From Xenococcus sp. MO_188.B8 (lineage in GTDB: Bacteria > Cyanobacteriota > Cyanobacteriia > Cyanobacteriales > Xenococcaceae), in contig JASJDR010000020.1 in assembly GCA_030065615.1 (NCBI GenBank), forward strand, positions 80,737-144,736: DNA of 64,000 bases, in the 5' to 3' direction. The translations under genes and the position numbers were made by a program. Positions 27,047 through 35,939 of the stretch are shown here, one piece after another. The notes beneath the pieces are model-generated. The model ran no database searches. It worked only from the letters and a program-made list of their open reading frames with translations, and had not been told where the DNA came from. How positions within the stretch are numbered: position 1 is the first letter of the stretch; the number at the start of each line of letters is the position of its first letter.

Positions 27047-27733
27047 CTACTCACTTCTCCCAGAGAGATAACCTCCTACTAAAATAGAGATGAGAATTGC
27101 TGGATACATTTGTCCGATTATGGCTTCTAGATTAGTAAGCATTGTCGCCAAAGGACTGATAGGAATAATATCTCCATAACCTAAAGTAGTCAGAGTAACA
27201 AAACTAAAGTAAATTACTTTACTATAGGATTCGTCACTGTAAGATGTACCTCTGATAAGTGGTTGAGAAAAAGCCTGAGGATCAAAACTAGCAACGATAC
27301 CGTAAAGCAAAGCCCAAACAAAACCAATTAGGAAATAAACGCAAATACCACCACGAATGGTATCTGCTGTTATGGGCTGACAGAATAAAATATCTCGCAA
27401 AATCAACAACACAGCTACACCTAAATAAATAGCATAGATAGCTTGAATGAAGAACAGGGAAAATATTCCTTGGGGACTGTACCAACCAAACCTCGTCACA
27501 GTCTCTAGTACAAAGGCTAATCCTGCAATACCAAGATATAATCTGAATAGTTTTTGGTGAAGGGAAAAAGTTCTAACAATAATAATTGTGGCACAGAGAA
27601 AAATTGCAGAAGAGAATAATCCGCCAATGTTGCCGTCTAAAAAAGGGGCAAGTACAAAGTTAAGAACTAAGACAATTAACAGTTGAGTGTACTTTTTCTG
27701 GGATAATGTCTGAGATTTGTTAGTAGGCTTCAT
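27047..27733 (-). CDS. Two-TM potassium-type ion channel
   Basis: 228 residues. Several hydrophobic helices in the first half, then the pore loop with the filter TLTTLGYGDIIP followed by the last membrane helix (MYPAILISILVGGYL). This is the 'ion channel' (Ion_trans_2) arrangement, selective for K+ in the family. No cytosolic RCK domain is fused. Its start is 13 bp downstream of the RND adaptor stop on the same strand, so it may be co-transcribed. Confidence 0.85.
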   Translation of the reverse strand: MKPTNKSQTLSQKKYTQLLIVLVLNFVLAPFLDGNIGGLFSSAIFLCATIIIVRTFSLHQKLFRLYLGIAGLAFVLETVTRFGWYSPQGIFSLFFIQAIYAIYLGVAVLLILRDILFCQPITADTIRGGICVYFLIGFVWALLYGIVASFDPQAFSQPLIRGTSYSDESYSKVIYFSFVTLTTLGYGDIIPISPLATMLTNLEAIIGQMYPAILISILVGGYLSGRSE

Positions 27734-27746
27734 GACCTTAGAGACA

Positions 27747-29213
27747 TTAAGGAATAATTTCTACAGGTGCACCATTGACTAGACGGTTGTTCCCTTCAGT
27801 TACTAGTTTCTCTCCTGGTTTAACTCCTTCGATGATTTCTCGTTTAGCTAAACCTTCAATTCCCTGCTTAATAGCTCTTTGTTCGACAACTCCTTCAGCT
27901 TCGTTAACCACAAAGACATAGGGCTGGCGATCGCGAAAGACAAAAGCTTTGAATGGTGCCACCAGAGCTTGCTCTTTCTCTGCCACGGCAATCCAAGCGG
28001 CAACTTGTTCCCCATCCTGAAGATTGGCAACTCCTTGGTTAATCCGAATGGTAACCCGCACTGATCGCTCTCCTGGAGAAACGGAAGGTCCTACTGAAAA
28101 AACAGTTCCTTGGGCACTGGCTAATTTCATTAAATCTTGACCGGTAATAGTTCCTGAATGGGACTTTGAGCGATCGCGATCGAGAATAATAAACGCTCTT
28201 TGTCCTGGTCTGATGTCTTCTCCTTGAAAAGCTGGCAATTTTACTTGGACTTCAAACAGATCGGGCTTGATGAGGATAATGGGTAATCTCTCGATGATAC
28301 CCTGGTAGTCCCCAGTTACATTAATGATTTGAGGAGACCAGTATTCTCCCTCACGAATGTTGAGACGACTGATAACCCCATCAAAAGGGGCAATTAGTTC
28401 CGTATCCTCACTTTCGATATTACTTTGAGTGAGTTTGGCATTTGCTGAGATTACACCAGCTTCGGCCGTTTCTACTTCAGTATTAGCAGCAGTTACTTGA
28501 GCTTGAGCAGAACGTACCGCCGCTTCAGCCGCGATCGCAGCAGTCTGAGCATTTTTATAATCTATCTCTTTAACATCTACTTCCCGCTGAGTAATTCCCC
28601 CTTCGATAGCGAGTTCTTGATATCGTTTAAGATCAATTTGAGCAAAAGCTTGATTGGTCTTGGCTTTCTGTAAATCTGCTTGAGCTTGCGCTAAAGACTC
28701 TTCTGCTTGCCGCAGATTTGCCACAGCATTGAGAACTTGGTTTTTAGCTTCGATCTGTTCTGCTGCTGCTACATCAATATCTGCATCGTATTTACGGCGA
28801 TCGACTTTAGCCAATAATTCTCCTTTTTGTACCCGATCACCTTCTCTTAAATCTCGCCCTTCTACTTTCTTGATGTAATCAATTGTGCCTTCAGCCTGAA
28901 AAGTTAGATGTTTTTTAATGACTGCACTAACAGTACCATCAGCATAAGTCCAGGCTTGAATTGGTTCTAGATTTACTGGGACTGTTCTGACTGCTAGCCT
29001 CGCTTGCTCGATATTAGTAGTTACTTTTTCCAAAGATTGTTCTGAATTAGTAAGCAAACGCCAGATAACCACTCCCCCTAATAAAATCAAGATGACGCCT
29101 AAAGGAAATAACCATTTAGGTTGTTTTGCCGTGTTTTTTTTAGATTTTGCACCATCAGCATTTTCGAACAACTCTAATCCTTGTTCTACATTTTTCTGTT
29201 GTTCAGTAGCCAT
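27747..29213 (-). CDS. RND/HlyD-type periplasmic adaptor protein
   Basis: 488 residues: a single N-terminal membrane anchor (WLFPLGVILILLGGVVIW, about 34-51), first half of the lipoyl domain (VKKVEGRDLREGDRVQKGELLAKVD-like), a long alpha-helical coiled-coil hairpin rich in A, E and Q (about 148-270), second lipoyl half (ELIAPFDGVISRLNIREGEYW) and beta-barrel. This is the membrane fusion protein of a tripartite pump. The likely partner is the RND permease 11 kb away at 13356-16565. No outer-membrane TolC gene is in the window. Confidence 0.9.
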   Translation of the reverse strand: MATEQQKNVEQGLELFENADGAKSKKNTAKQPKWLFPLGVILILLGGVVIWRLLTNSEQSLEKVTTNIEQARLAVRTVPVNLEPIQAWTYADGTVSAVIKKHLTFQAEGTIDYIKKVEGRDLREGDRVQKGELLAKVDRRKYDADIDVAAAEQIEAKNQVLNAVANLRQAEESLAQAQADLQKAKTNQAFAQIDLKRYQELAIEGGITQREVDVKEIDYKNAQTAAIAAEAAVRSAQAQVTAANTEVETAEAGVISANAKLTQSNIESEDTELIAPFDGVISRLNIREGEYWSPQIINVTGDYQGIIERLPIILIKPDLFEVQVKLPAFQGEDIRPGQRAFIILDRDRSKSHSGTITGQDLMKLASAQGTVFSVGPSVSPGERSVRVTIRINQGVANLQDGEQVAAWIAVAEKEQALVAPFKAFVFRDRQPYVFVVNEAEGVVEQRAIKQGIEGLAKREIIEGVKPGEKLVTEGNNRLVNGAPVEIIP

Positions 29214-29486
29214 ACAACATAAAATTAATCAAATATAAATATTCTAAATTTAACAGTAAAAGCTTTGAAAATCCATAAACGAAATTTTTTGTTTAGGATT
29301 AACTTGTTGAAGTAGTTCCGTCATTATATTTAGAAATAGATTGGCTATCTAATATTCATTGCGATGCCATAATCATAACTGGCTAACAAGGCTATATTTC
29401 CTTTGATTTATCCACGAATCACCATCAGCATATGAAGCAATTTCTAGCGCCATAGAAAATATCAAAAAGTTATTATCCAAACAGTT

Positions 29487-29816
29487 ATGATTAATTTAGA
29501 TCTATGTGAAGTAATCAAAAACAATATTTTAGGCAAAAAAGATATTTTAAAATAAGAAAAAATATTAAATAAACTATTGATACAAGATTTAGAAAAAAGA
29601 CTAGAAGACGATTCCCCTAGACCAAGAAGGTAATCGTTCACAGGATGGAGAAAATCTGGTAGTGTGAGAGGCATGGAAAATAAGCCACTACTGACACAAG
29701 AAAAAAAGATCAGCATCAGAGAAATCGAATCAAGAATTAAAGGTAAAATTTTAACTAATGTAGAAAATCAAAATATCTCCGGCGCTACTATCAATATTGA
29801 AGTTCAGATAATATGA
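29487..29816 (+). other. Possible decayed ORF, unrecognised
   Basis: Two coding-like pieces on one strand. A frame from ATG 29487 carries in-frame stops (IKNNILGKKDILK*, then KILNKLLIQDLEKRLEDDS). A second frame from ATG 29673 gives 47 residues ending KILTNVENQNISGATINIEV. They look like parts of one gene broken by stops and a frameshift, but no family was identified. The rest of 29214-29836 shows nothing. Confidence 0.3.
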
Positions 29817-29836
29817 ATAATGTTACATTTGTCATA

Positions 29837-30556
29837 TTATTTTTCTAAGATAGCAGTTACTAAAGACAGGGCAGTCAGTGGTGCAGTAATCGCTCTGAGA
29901 ATTCGTTTTCCCAAAGATACTGGTTGAAAATTATGGGAGAGCGCCTTGGTAATTTCTTCCTCTGTCCAACCTCCTTCTGTCCCCGTTGCGATGACAATAG
30001 TTTGTTGAGTAAGATTCTGCAAACAAGTTATCAGGGGAACTGTAATTCCTCGTGCGACGCAAATATAGCGATCGCTGTTAGCAGGAATTAGGTTGATAAT
30101 AGCATCGTTAAAAGTAACAGGAGCTATGATCTGGGGGACAATTTGTCTTTCTGACTGTTCAGCTGCTTCAGTGACAATTTTACGCCAACGTTCTACTTTA
30201 TTCTTACTAGGTTTGAGAATAGTGCGATCGCTTAAAACTGGAATAAAACAGTTAACTCCCAATTCTGTGCCACAACGGATTATTTGTTCATAACCATTGC
30301 CCTTTGGTAAGGCAGTAATTAGGATAATATTAACTGATAATTCAGTCTTAAGGTCAATTAACTCTAGCAATTGTGCTTTTTCTGCTGTTATCTGGGCTAA
30401 CCAAGACTTTCCTTGTCCATCCATCGCCATAAAGCGATCGCCTTCTCCTAATCTGAGAACTCTTTTTAGATAATGTTGTTGTTCCTTGCTCAAATTAATA
30501 CAATCTTCTTGTCGTTGTGAAAGAGAAAATACTAAGCGAGATAGATGTTTGGACAT
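29837..30556 (-). CDS. rsmE: 16S rRNA (uracil1498-N3)-methyltransferase RsmE
   Basis: 239 residues from ATG 30556 (MSKHLSRLVF); the longer frame to 30619 would add a hydrophobic stretch not found in the family. The SPOUT-fold features are present: HYLKRVLRLGEGDRF in the N-terminal PUA-like domain, TALPKGNGYEQIIRCGTELG, then ATGTEGGWTEEEI (usual GPEGG changed to GTEGG) and LGKRILRAITAPLTAL, the SAM-binding knot. It methylates U1498 of 16S rRNA. Confidence 0.92.
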   Translation of the reverse strand: MSKHLSRLVFSLSQRQEDCINLSKEQQHYLKRVLRLGEGDRFMAMDGQGKSWLAQITAEKAQLLELIDLKTELSVNIILITALPKGNGYEQIIRCGTELGVNCFIPVLSDRTILKPSKNKVERWRKIVTEAAEQSERQIVPQIIAPVTFNDAIINLIPANSDRYICVARGITVPLITCLQNLTQQTIVIATGTEGGWTEEEITKALSHNFQPVSLGKRILRAITAPLTALSLVTAILEK

Positions 30557-30719
30557 GGGGAAAAAAGAAACAAGGAAAGACGAAAGAGCAACAAGGAATA
30601 ATATATATAAGGTAGGCAACTTTTAATTTCAACTCTACTAAATTACTTGAAGATTGATGTTACCCACCTTACAAAGTTTGACATAAGTGCTAAAAAGTCA
30701 GGAGTTAGTAGTCAGAATT

Positions 30720-32498
30720 ATGAGTAAATTTAATATTTTGAGACATCTTAAACAAAAATCTGTAATTTTAAGTTTAATTGCGATTTATACAATATTTCTA
30801 GCTGGTTGCAATCCTCTTCTTAGCGAAGCAAATAAAAATAAAGTTCCCCAGTTAGTACAATCAATCCTCGAAGATCCTAAAACTTTTAATCCTGTAATCT
30901 CTCAAGATGCCACCAGTAGTAGTGTCGGTTCTATGATCTTTGATGGTTTAGTAACGGAAAATCCCCTGACAGGAGAAACTGAACCTGCTTTAGCAGAATC
31001 TTGGACGGTCTCTGAAGACAAATTAAAAGTAATTTTTACTCTGAGGAAAAATTTAAAATGGTCTGACGGGGAACCAATAACAGCAGATGATGTTGTATTT
31101 AGTTTTAATCAATTGTATTTTAATGAAGAAATTCCCACTAGTGCTAAAGATACCTTACGGATTGGTCAAAGTCAAAAATTACCTACAGTAAAAAAATTAA
31201 ATGACTTACAAATAGAATTTACTTTGCCAGAACCTTTTGCCCCATTTTTTAGCAGTGTTGGACAAGGAATATTACCAGAACATATTCTCCGAAAAACTGT
31301 AGAAAATAGGAACCAAGATGGTAATCTAATTTTTCTTTCTACTTGGGCAGTAGATACCCCACCTTCAGAAATTATTGCTAGCAGTGCTTACAAGCTCAAA
31401 GAATATACAACTAATCAAAGAATTATTTTTGAAGCCAATCCTAACTATTGGAAAAAAGGAGCTAACGGAGAAACTTTGCCCCATATACAAAAAGTTGTTT
31501 GGGAAATTGTCGAATCTCAGGATACTTCTTTATTACAATTTCGTTCTGGTGGTTTAGATTCTATTGGCGTATCTCCTGAATATTTTTCTCTATTAAAAAA
31601 AGAAGAAGAACGGGGAGATTACACGATTCATAATGGCGGCGCACAATATGGCACAGTTTATATTAGTTTTAATCTCAATCAAGGATCTAGAAATGGTAAG
31701 CCTTTAGTTAATCCTATCAAGTCAAAATGGTTTAATAATGTTAAATTCCGCCAAGCTGTGGCTTATGGGTTAGATCGCCAACGCATGATTAATAATATTT
31801 ATCGAGGCTTAGGTGAACCCCAAACTTCTCCTATTTCGGTACAATCTCCTTTTTATTATGATGGCTTACAAGGTTATGAATATAATCCAGAAAAAGCTAA
31901 AAAATTATTAATTTCTGCTGGATTTACTTATAATGACCAAGGGCAACTATTCGATCAAGATGGTAATCGAGTTAGTTTTGTTCTTAATACTAATGCTGGT
32001 AATAAGACTAGAGAATCGATGGGTTCACAAATCAAGGAAGATTTGAGAAAAATTGGCATTCAAGTAGACTTTAAACCTTTGGCTTTTAACGTCTTAGTAA
32101 ACAATTTAAGTAACTCCCTAGAATGGGAATGCATTCTCCTAGGGTTAACAGGAGGAAATGAACCCAATGGGGGAGCTAATATTTGGTTTACTGATGGTAA
32201 TTTACATATGTTTAATCAAGATGCAGGGCCAGGACAAACTCCTCTTGAGGGTAGAGTTATTGCTCCCTGGGAAGAAGAAATTGCTCAATTATTTATTGAT
32301 GGGGCAAGAGAATTAGATTTCGAAAAACGTAAAGCAATCTACGCAGAAATTCAAACCTTAGTCGAAGAAAAAGTTCCCTTTATCTATTTGGTTAATCCCC
32401 TGGCCTTAAGTGCAGTTAGAAATAGAGTACAACCAATTGAGTTTTCTGCATTAGGAGGAGCTTTTTGGAATTTAGAAGAATTAAAAATTACTGAATGA
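30720..32498 (+). CDS. ABC transporter solute-binding lipoprotein (peptide/nickel family 5)
   Basis: 592 residues from ATG 30720, 10 residues short of which a GTG (30687) is less likely. The N-terminus is a lipoprotein signal with lipobox LAGC (Cys30). SBP_bac_5 features: PKTFNPVISQDATSSS, AESWTVSEDKLKVIFTLRKN, WSDGEPITADDVVFSF and KLNDLQIEFTLPEPFAPF. It would bind oligopeptides or similar solutes at the outer face of the inner membrane. No permease or ATPase genes are adjacent, which is common in cyanobacteria. Confidence 0.9.
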   Translation: MSKFNILRHLKQKSVILSLIAIYTIFLAGCNPLLSEANKNKVPQLVQSILEDPKTFNPVISQDATSSSVGSMIFDGLVTENPLTGETEPALAESWTVSEDKLKVIFTLRKNLKWSDGEPITADDVVFSFNQLYFNEEIPTSAKDTLRIGQSQKLPTVKKLNDLQIEFTLPEPFAPFFSSVGQGILPEHILRKTVENRNQDGNLIFLSTWAVDTPPSEIIASSAYKLKEYTTNQRIIFEANPNYWKKGANGETLPHIQKVVWEIVESQDTSLLQFRSGGLDSIGVSPEYFSLLKKEEERGDYTIHNGGAQYGTVYISFNLNQGSRNGKPLVNPIKSKWFNNVKFRQAVAYGLDRQRMINNIYRGLGEPQTSPISVQSPFYYDGLQGYEYNPEKAKKLLISAGFTYNDQGQLFDQDGNRVSFVLNTNAGNKTRESMGSQIKEDLRKIGIQVDFKPLAFNVLVNNLSNSLEWECILLGLTGGNEPNGGANIWFTDGNLHMFNQDAGPGQTPLEGRVIAPWEEEIAQLFIDGARELDFEKRKAIYAEIQTLVEEKVPFIYLVNPLALSAVRNRVQPIEFSALGGAFWNLEELKITE

Positions 32499-32678
32499 AT
32501 AATCATAAATAAAATTTTATAAATTGTAAATAACTCATTTGAAACACAGTATGGAAATAATGAAAATGGGGGACAAATGCCAAAAATTATTTCCTTAATT
32601 CCTATGGCAGAACTCACGAGCTAGATAATGTTTTTGTTACAGATGGAATTTTCTTTTTCTCGGCTGGAGCAGTCAACC

Positions 32679-32708
32679 CAACTCTTATTGCCCAAATACT
32701 AAGAGTTG
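32679..32708. promoter_or_regulatory. Inverted repeat upstream of GH63-type gene
   Basis: CAACTCTTA (32679-32687) and TAAGAGTTG (32700-32708) are perfect 9-bp arms with a 12-base loop, about 105 bp before the next start. It may be an operator or an RNA hairpin. A wider TTGCCCAA...TTGGGCAA pair also surrounds part of it. The rest of 32499-32811 shows no gene. Confidence 0.35.
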
Positions 32709-32811
32709 CAGACTATATAACAAATCAAGTTCTTTGCGGTTGGGCAAATAGCTATTAGCTAGTTTAATATCAGGAAATTGATCGCTTTCTTTTTTAACGA
32801 GAAATTAATTG

Positions 32812-34128
32812 ATGGTAGAAAAGCATAAATTATTAGTAGAAAAAGCTAAGATAATCTTAAACAATAATTGGCTGGGTAAATCTACAAAACCTGCTCCTGA
32901 TCTTTATCCTCATCAGTGGAATTGGGATTCTGGTTTTATTGCCATAGGCTACTCTGGTTATAATCAAGAACGAGCGCAGCAGGAGCTTTCAACTCTTTTT
33001 AAAGCTCAGTGGAAAAATGGGATGCTGCCACAAATAGTTTTTAATTCAGAAGCATTGGGGGGATATTTTCCTGAACCAGATTTTTGGCAATGCGAACGTT
33101 CGCCTCATTATCCCGATGGGGTACTTACTTCTGGTATTACTATGCCGCCTGTTCATGGCATAGCTGCCCTTCATATCTATCAATATGCCACTAACAAAGA
33201 TTTAGCATTAGAGTGGCTTGATGATATGTATCCCCGCATCTACTCTTTGCACGAATATTTTTATCGAGAGCGAGATCCCAACAATGAAGGACTAGTATAT
33301 ATCAGGCATCCCTGGGAATCGGGTTTAGATAATTCACCTACTTGGGATATACCTTTAAAAGCTATTGTGATCGACAAAAACAAACTGCCTGAATACGAAA
33401 GAAAGGATTTAAAAAAGGGTGTACCACAGTCCCAGCGTCCCAGCGATGATGATTATGATCGCTATGTTTTCTTGGTAGATCTTTTCCGAAGATTGCGATA
33501 TGAAGAAAATGCAATCTATCAGGAATGTCCTTTTTTGATTCAAGATCCTCTCTTCAATAGCATACTTTCCAAAGCAAACGAAGATCTTGCTAAGATTGGA
33601 CACATTTTAGGGAAAGATACTACCCAACTGGAAGAGTGGCACGAACAAACAAACAGGTCGCTACGAAAGAAGATGTGGCATGAACACCATGGTGCATTTG
33701 ATGCATTTGATTTACTGACCGGAAAACGTATTGAGACTTTAACTGCATCAGGTTTCTTACCTTTGTTATGTGGCGCTCCAACCAAAGAAAATGCTCAATC
33801 TATATATCATTTTCTTGAATCCAATAGTTTTTGTCCAATGCATAACCATTCATGCTTCTCTATTCCTAACTATGACCTTCAAGGAGAGTATCTCGATCCA
33901 AAAAACTACTGGCGCGGTCCTGTTTGGATTAATACCAATTGGCTTCTTATGAAAGGATTAGAGCGTTATGGCTTTAAGGAGAAAGCGGAGTCAGTGCGAG
34001 AGGACATCATTGAACTAGTCAAAAGATGGGGATTTCATGAATATTTCGATCCTTACCGAGGCACTGGTTATGGCACTGATAATTTTTCTTGGACTGCCGC
34101 TCTTTTCATCGATTCACTAATTGAATAA
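32812..34128 (+). CDS. GH63-type glycoside hydrolase (glucosylglycerate/mannosylglycerate hydrolase-like)
   Basis: 438 residues from ATG 32812 (the preceding TTG is not needed). An (alpha/alpha)6-barrel enzyme: PHQWNWDSGFIAIGY, GMLPQIVF, TMPPVHGIAALHIY, RHPWESGLDNSPTWD (acid motif with WESG and DNSP) and YWRGPVWINTNWLL and FHEYFDPYRGTGYGTDNFSWTAAL near the end. These motifs are those of the MGG/trehalase-like GH63 group that hydrolyses glucosylglycerate or mannosylglycerate, compatible-solute turnover in the cytosol. The exact substrate cannot be fixed from sequence. Confidence 0.82.
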   Translation: MVEKHKLLVEKAKIILNNNWLGKSTKPAPDLYPHQWNWDSGFIAIGYSGYNQERAQQELSTLFKAQWKNGMLPQIVFNSEALGGYFPEPDFWQCERSPHYPDGVLTSGITMPPVHGIAALHIYQYATNKDLALEWLDDMYPRIYSLHEYFYRERDPNNEGLVYIRHPWESGLDNSPTWDIPLKAIVIDKNKLPEYERKDLKKGVPQSQRPSDDDYDRYVFLVDLFRRLRYEENAIYQECPFLIQDPLFNSILSKANEDLAKIGHILGKDTTQLEEWHEQTNRSLRKKMWHEHHGAFDAFDLLTGKRIETLTASGFLPLLCGAPTKENAQSIYHFLESNSFCPMHNHSCFSIPNYDLQGEYLDPKNYWRGPVWINTNWLLMKGLERYGFKEKAESVREDIIELVKRWGFHEYFDPYRGTGYGTDNFSWTAALFIDSLIE

Positions 34129-34155
34129 ATTAAGCATTTAAAAATGTTGTTAAAT

Positions 34156-34184
34156 ATAGCGTTTCCGAACCTGAGAAACGCTAT
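34156..34184. terminator. Hairpin between convergent genes
   Basis: ATAGCGTTTC (34156-34165) pairs perfectly with GAAACGCTAT (34175-34184) around a 9-base loop. It lies between the converging GH63 and thioredoxin genes, where it would serve both. No strong T-run follows on either side. Confidence 0.5.
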
Positions 34185-34245
34185 TCATACAATGATTTAA
34201 TTATTTTAATTAAACGAACTGAAATGATCAGAATTATGATCTATT

Positions 34246-34614
34246 TCAACAGACTTTACTTTGAAGCATGATTTTTTCTAGTGTAGAAAAAATTCCTTCT
34301 CGGCTGCTAAAATTTTCCAGTCTCTCAGTAAGATGACCATTTTCAAAAAGTAACAGAGTCGGCAAATTTCTTAGACGATAAGTATTCGCTAGTCTAAAGT
34401 TTTCATCTGCGTTAATCATTACTATTTTAACTGGTCTTTCTTGTTTTGCTTGTAATTGATTTAGTATAGGATTGATCATCCGACACAAACCACACCAAGG
34501 AGCAGAAAAATGAACTAAAACAGGTTCAGAAGAGTTCAAAACTTCTTTATTAAAGGTTTTATCGCTGACTATGCGGAACATAGAATCAGATTTATCAGAT
34601 TTATTGAAGGACAT
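34246..34614 (-). CDS. Thioredoxin-fold protein with WCGLC active site
   Basis: 122 residues, one thioredoxin domain: PVLVHFSAPWCGLCRMINPIL, MINADENFRLANTYRLRNLPTLLLF. The active site is WCGLC in place of the usual WCGPC, and the cis-proline (LPTL) is kept. The change of Pro to Leu between the cysteines is likely to shift redox potential. Probably a cytosolic disulfide reductase in the cyanobacterial thioredoxin family; start could be ATG 34614 or the ATG 11 codons later. Confidence 0.85.
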   Translation of the reverse strand: MSFNKSDKSDSMFRIVSDKTFNKEVLNSSEPVLVHFSAPWCGLCRMINPILNQLQAKQERPVKIVMINADENFRLANTYRLRNLPTLLLFENGHLTERLENFSSREGIFSTLEKIMLQSKVC

Positions 34615-34683
34615 ATTTTATATATTTGAAATTATGCTACATCCCAATCGGGATCAAGAAAACAATATTTATATATATTAAAA

Positions 34684-35400
34684 TTACCATGATACTTCGC
34701 TAGTTATACTCATTAGCCAAGGATGTCCCCACCACAAGAGAAAGACGAAGCCTAAAACCCCGGCATAAGCTGGGCGCAAAAATTCTTGTAACTTTAAAGT
34801 TTGTCTGCCATCAAAAACTGCGACAAAGGGAATGACAGAAGTTCTTTGTTTAACTTTTGTAAATGCTGCTCCATATTTCTGTTGTAATCTGCGATCGCCA
34901 TGCCAGACTGCAAATAAATGATGAGCGATTAAGCCGAGGGAAGTTACCACAGTAAAACTGGTGCCAATCCAGAGAGTATGGGCTAGACACCAAATAACTT
35001 GTCCTACCATTTGAGGATGGCGGGAAATGCGGATAATTCCCGTTTCGTAGAGATGGACTTGGGGTTTAGCAACTGCAGCAATTTCTAGAAGGTTAAAAGT
35101 AGCTGGATAGAGAAAAATAAAGGAAATCAGAGAAAGAGTCCATACCAGAGGTTTAATACCAGTTATTCCTTGGACTTGCCATAATTGAAGGCCATCATAA
35201 CGATGATTGATAAAATAAATAATTAAAATCGTCGCAAAGGGAATACTGACTAAGGCAAATAACACGCGGTAAAGTCTGGCTCCAATTTTGCTTTCTCCCC
35301 AAGGACGCAACGCCGCTAAACCACTATGGGCGATCGCAAATCCTAATAATAAGCCCAAAATAATCCAGTGACTAGATGTTAGCCAGCTCAGTTCTGTCAT
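34684..35400 (-). CDS. NnrU-family membrane protein (Z-ISO-like)
   Basis: 238 residues from ATG 35400, with about five to six membrane helices. Family features: HSGLAALRPWGE, GARLYRVLFALVS, HLYETGIIRISRHPQMVGQVIWCLAHTLW and HHLFAVWHGDRRL with HGDRR. NnrU homologues in plants are 15-cis-zeta-carotene isomerase (Z-ISO), a heme enzyme, so a carotenoid role is plausible in a cyanobacterium, but the bacterial NnrU was first linked to denitrification. No carotenoid genes lie next to it. Confidence 0.8.
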   Translation of the reverse strand: MTELSWLTSSHWIILGLLLGFAIAHSGLAALRPWGESKIGARLYRVLFALVSIPFATILIIYFINHRYDGLQLWQVQGITGIKPLVWTLSLISFIFLYPATFNLLEIAAVAKPQVHLYETGIIRISRHPQMVGQVIWCLAHTLWIGTSFTVVTSLGLIAHHLFAVWHGDRRLQQKYGAAFTKVKQRTSVIPFVAVFDGRQTLKLQEFLRPAYAGVLGFVFLLWWGHPWLMSITSEVSW

Positions 35401-35491
35401 AGAAAGATACAAATATATTAAATTTACTAAACTTAATATTAAATGATCGGGGATCGAATTTTAAACTTATAACATAAAGTACTTTAATAGC

Positions 35492-35803
35492 TTAAATATT
35501 GGCAAACATACTGACAACGCTACCGACAAAGGCCAGAATTAGTCCAATTAAGACACTGCGGTTAATAAACTCTTGATTGGCAATTCTCTTGTCTAATTGC
35601 TCCACTTTGGTGTCCAAAGTAGTTATTTGACCAGAAAGTTTTTCGTCTAAAACTTTTATATCTCCTCTCACTTCAGTTAATTCAATTTTTAAATCAGAAA
35701 TGTCATCTTTGACATCTGACATCTTTTTTAATATTTCTTTTTGGTCGCTTTTGATCTCTTGAAGAATTTCAGCAAGATCTATTTCAACTGTGGGATTAGC
35801 CAT
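35492..35803 (-). CDS. Small coiled-coil protein with C-terminal membrane anchor
   Basis: 103 residues. Residues about 10-78 are a heptad-rich coiled coil (ILQEIKSDQKEILKKMSDVK, then DLKIELTEVRGDIKVLDEKL), then one hydrophobic helix (SVLIGLILAFVGSVVSMF, about 83-100). Similar small tail-anchored proteins are widespread in cyanobacteria, function unknown. Confidence 0.7.
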   Translation of the reverse strand: MANPTVEIDLAEILQEIKSDQKEILKKMSDVKDDISDLKIELTEVRGDIKVLDEKLSGQITTLDTKVEQLDKRIANQEFINRSVLIGLILAFVGSVVSMFANI

Positions 35804-35939
35804 GGGAATTTTTTCTGATCTTATTTCTTTGAATATTTAGAATATTCTTATATTGCTTATATTCTATAATTACTTTGCTATGCAAACTCCGCTATCATAA
35901 GCTTTTTAAGGCACTGAATTTTCTCTTGGTAATTGCTCA

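Noticed and set aside
34684..35400. Isoprenylcysteine carboxyl methyltransferase-like protein
   Set aside because: The HGDRR and SRHPQMVGQ motifs fit NnrU/Z-ISO better, and the length and helix pattern agree.
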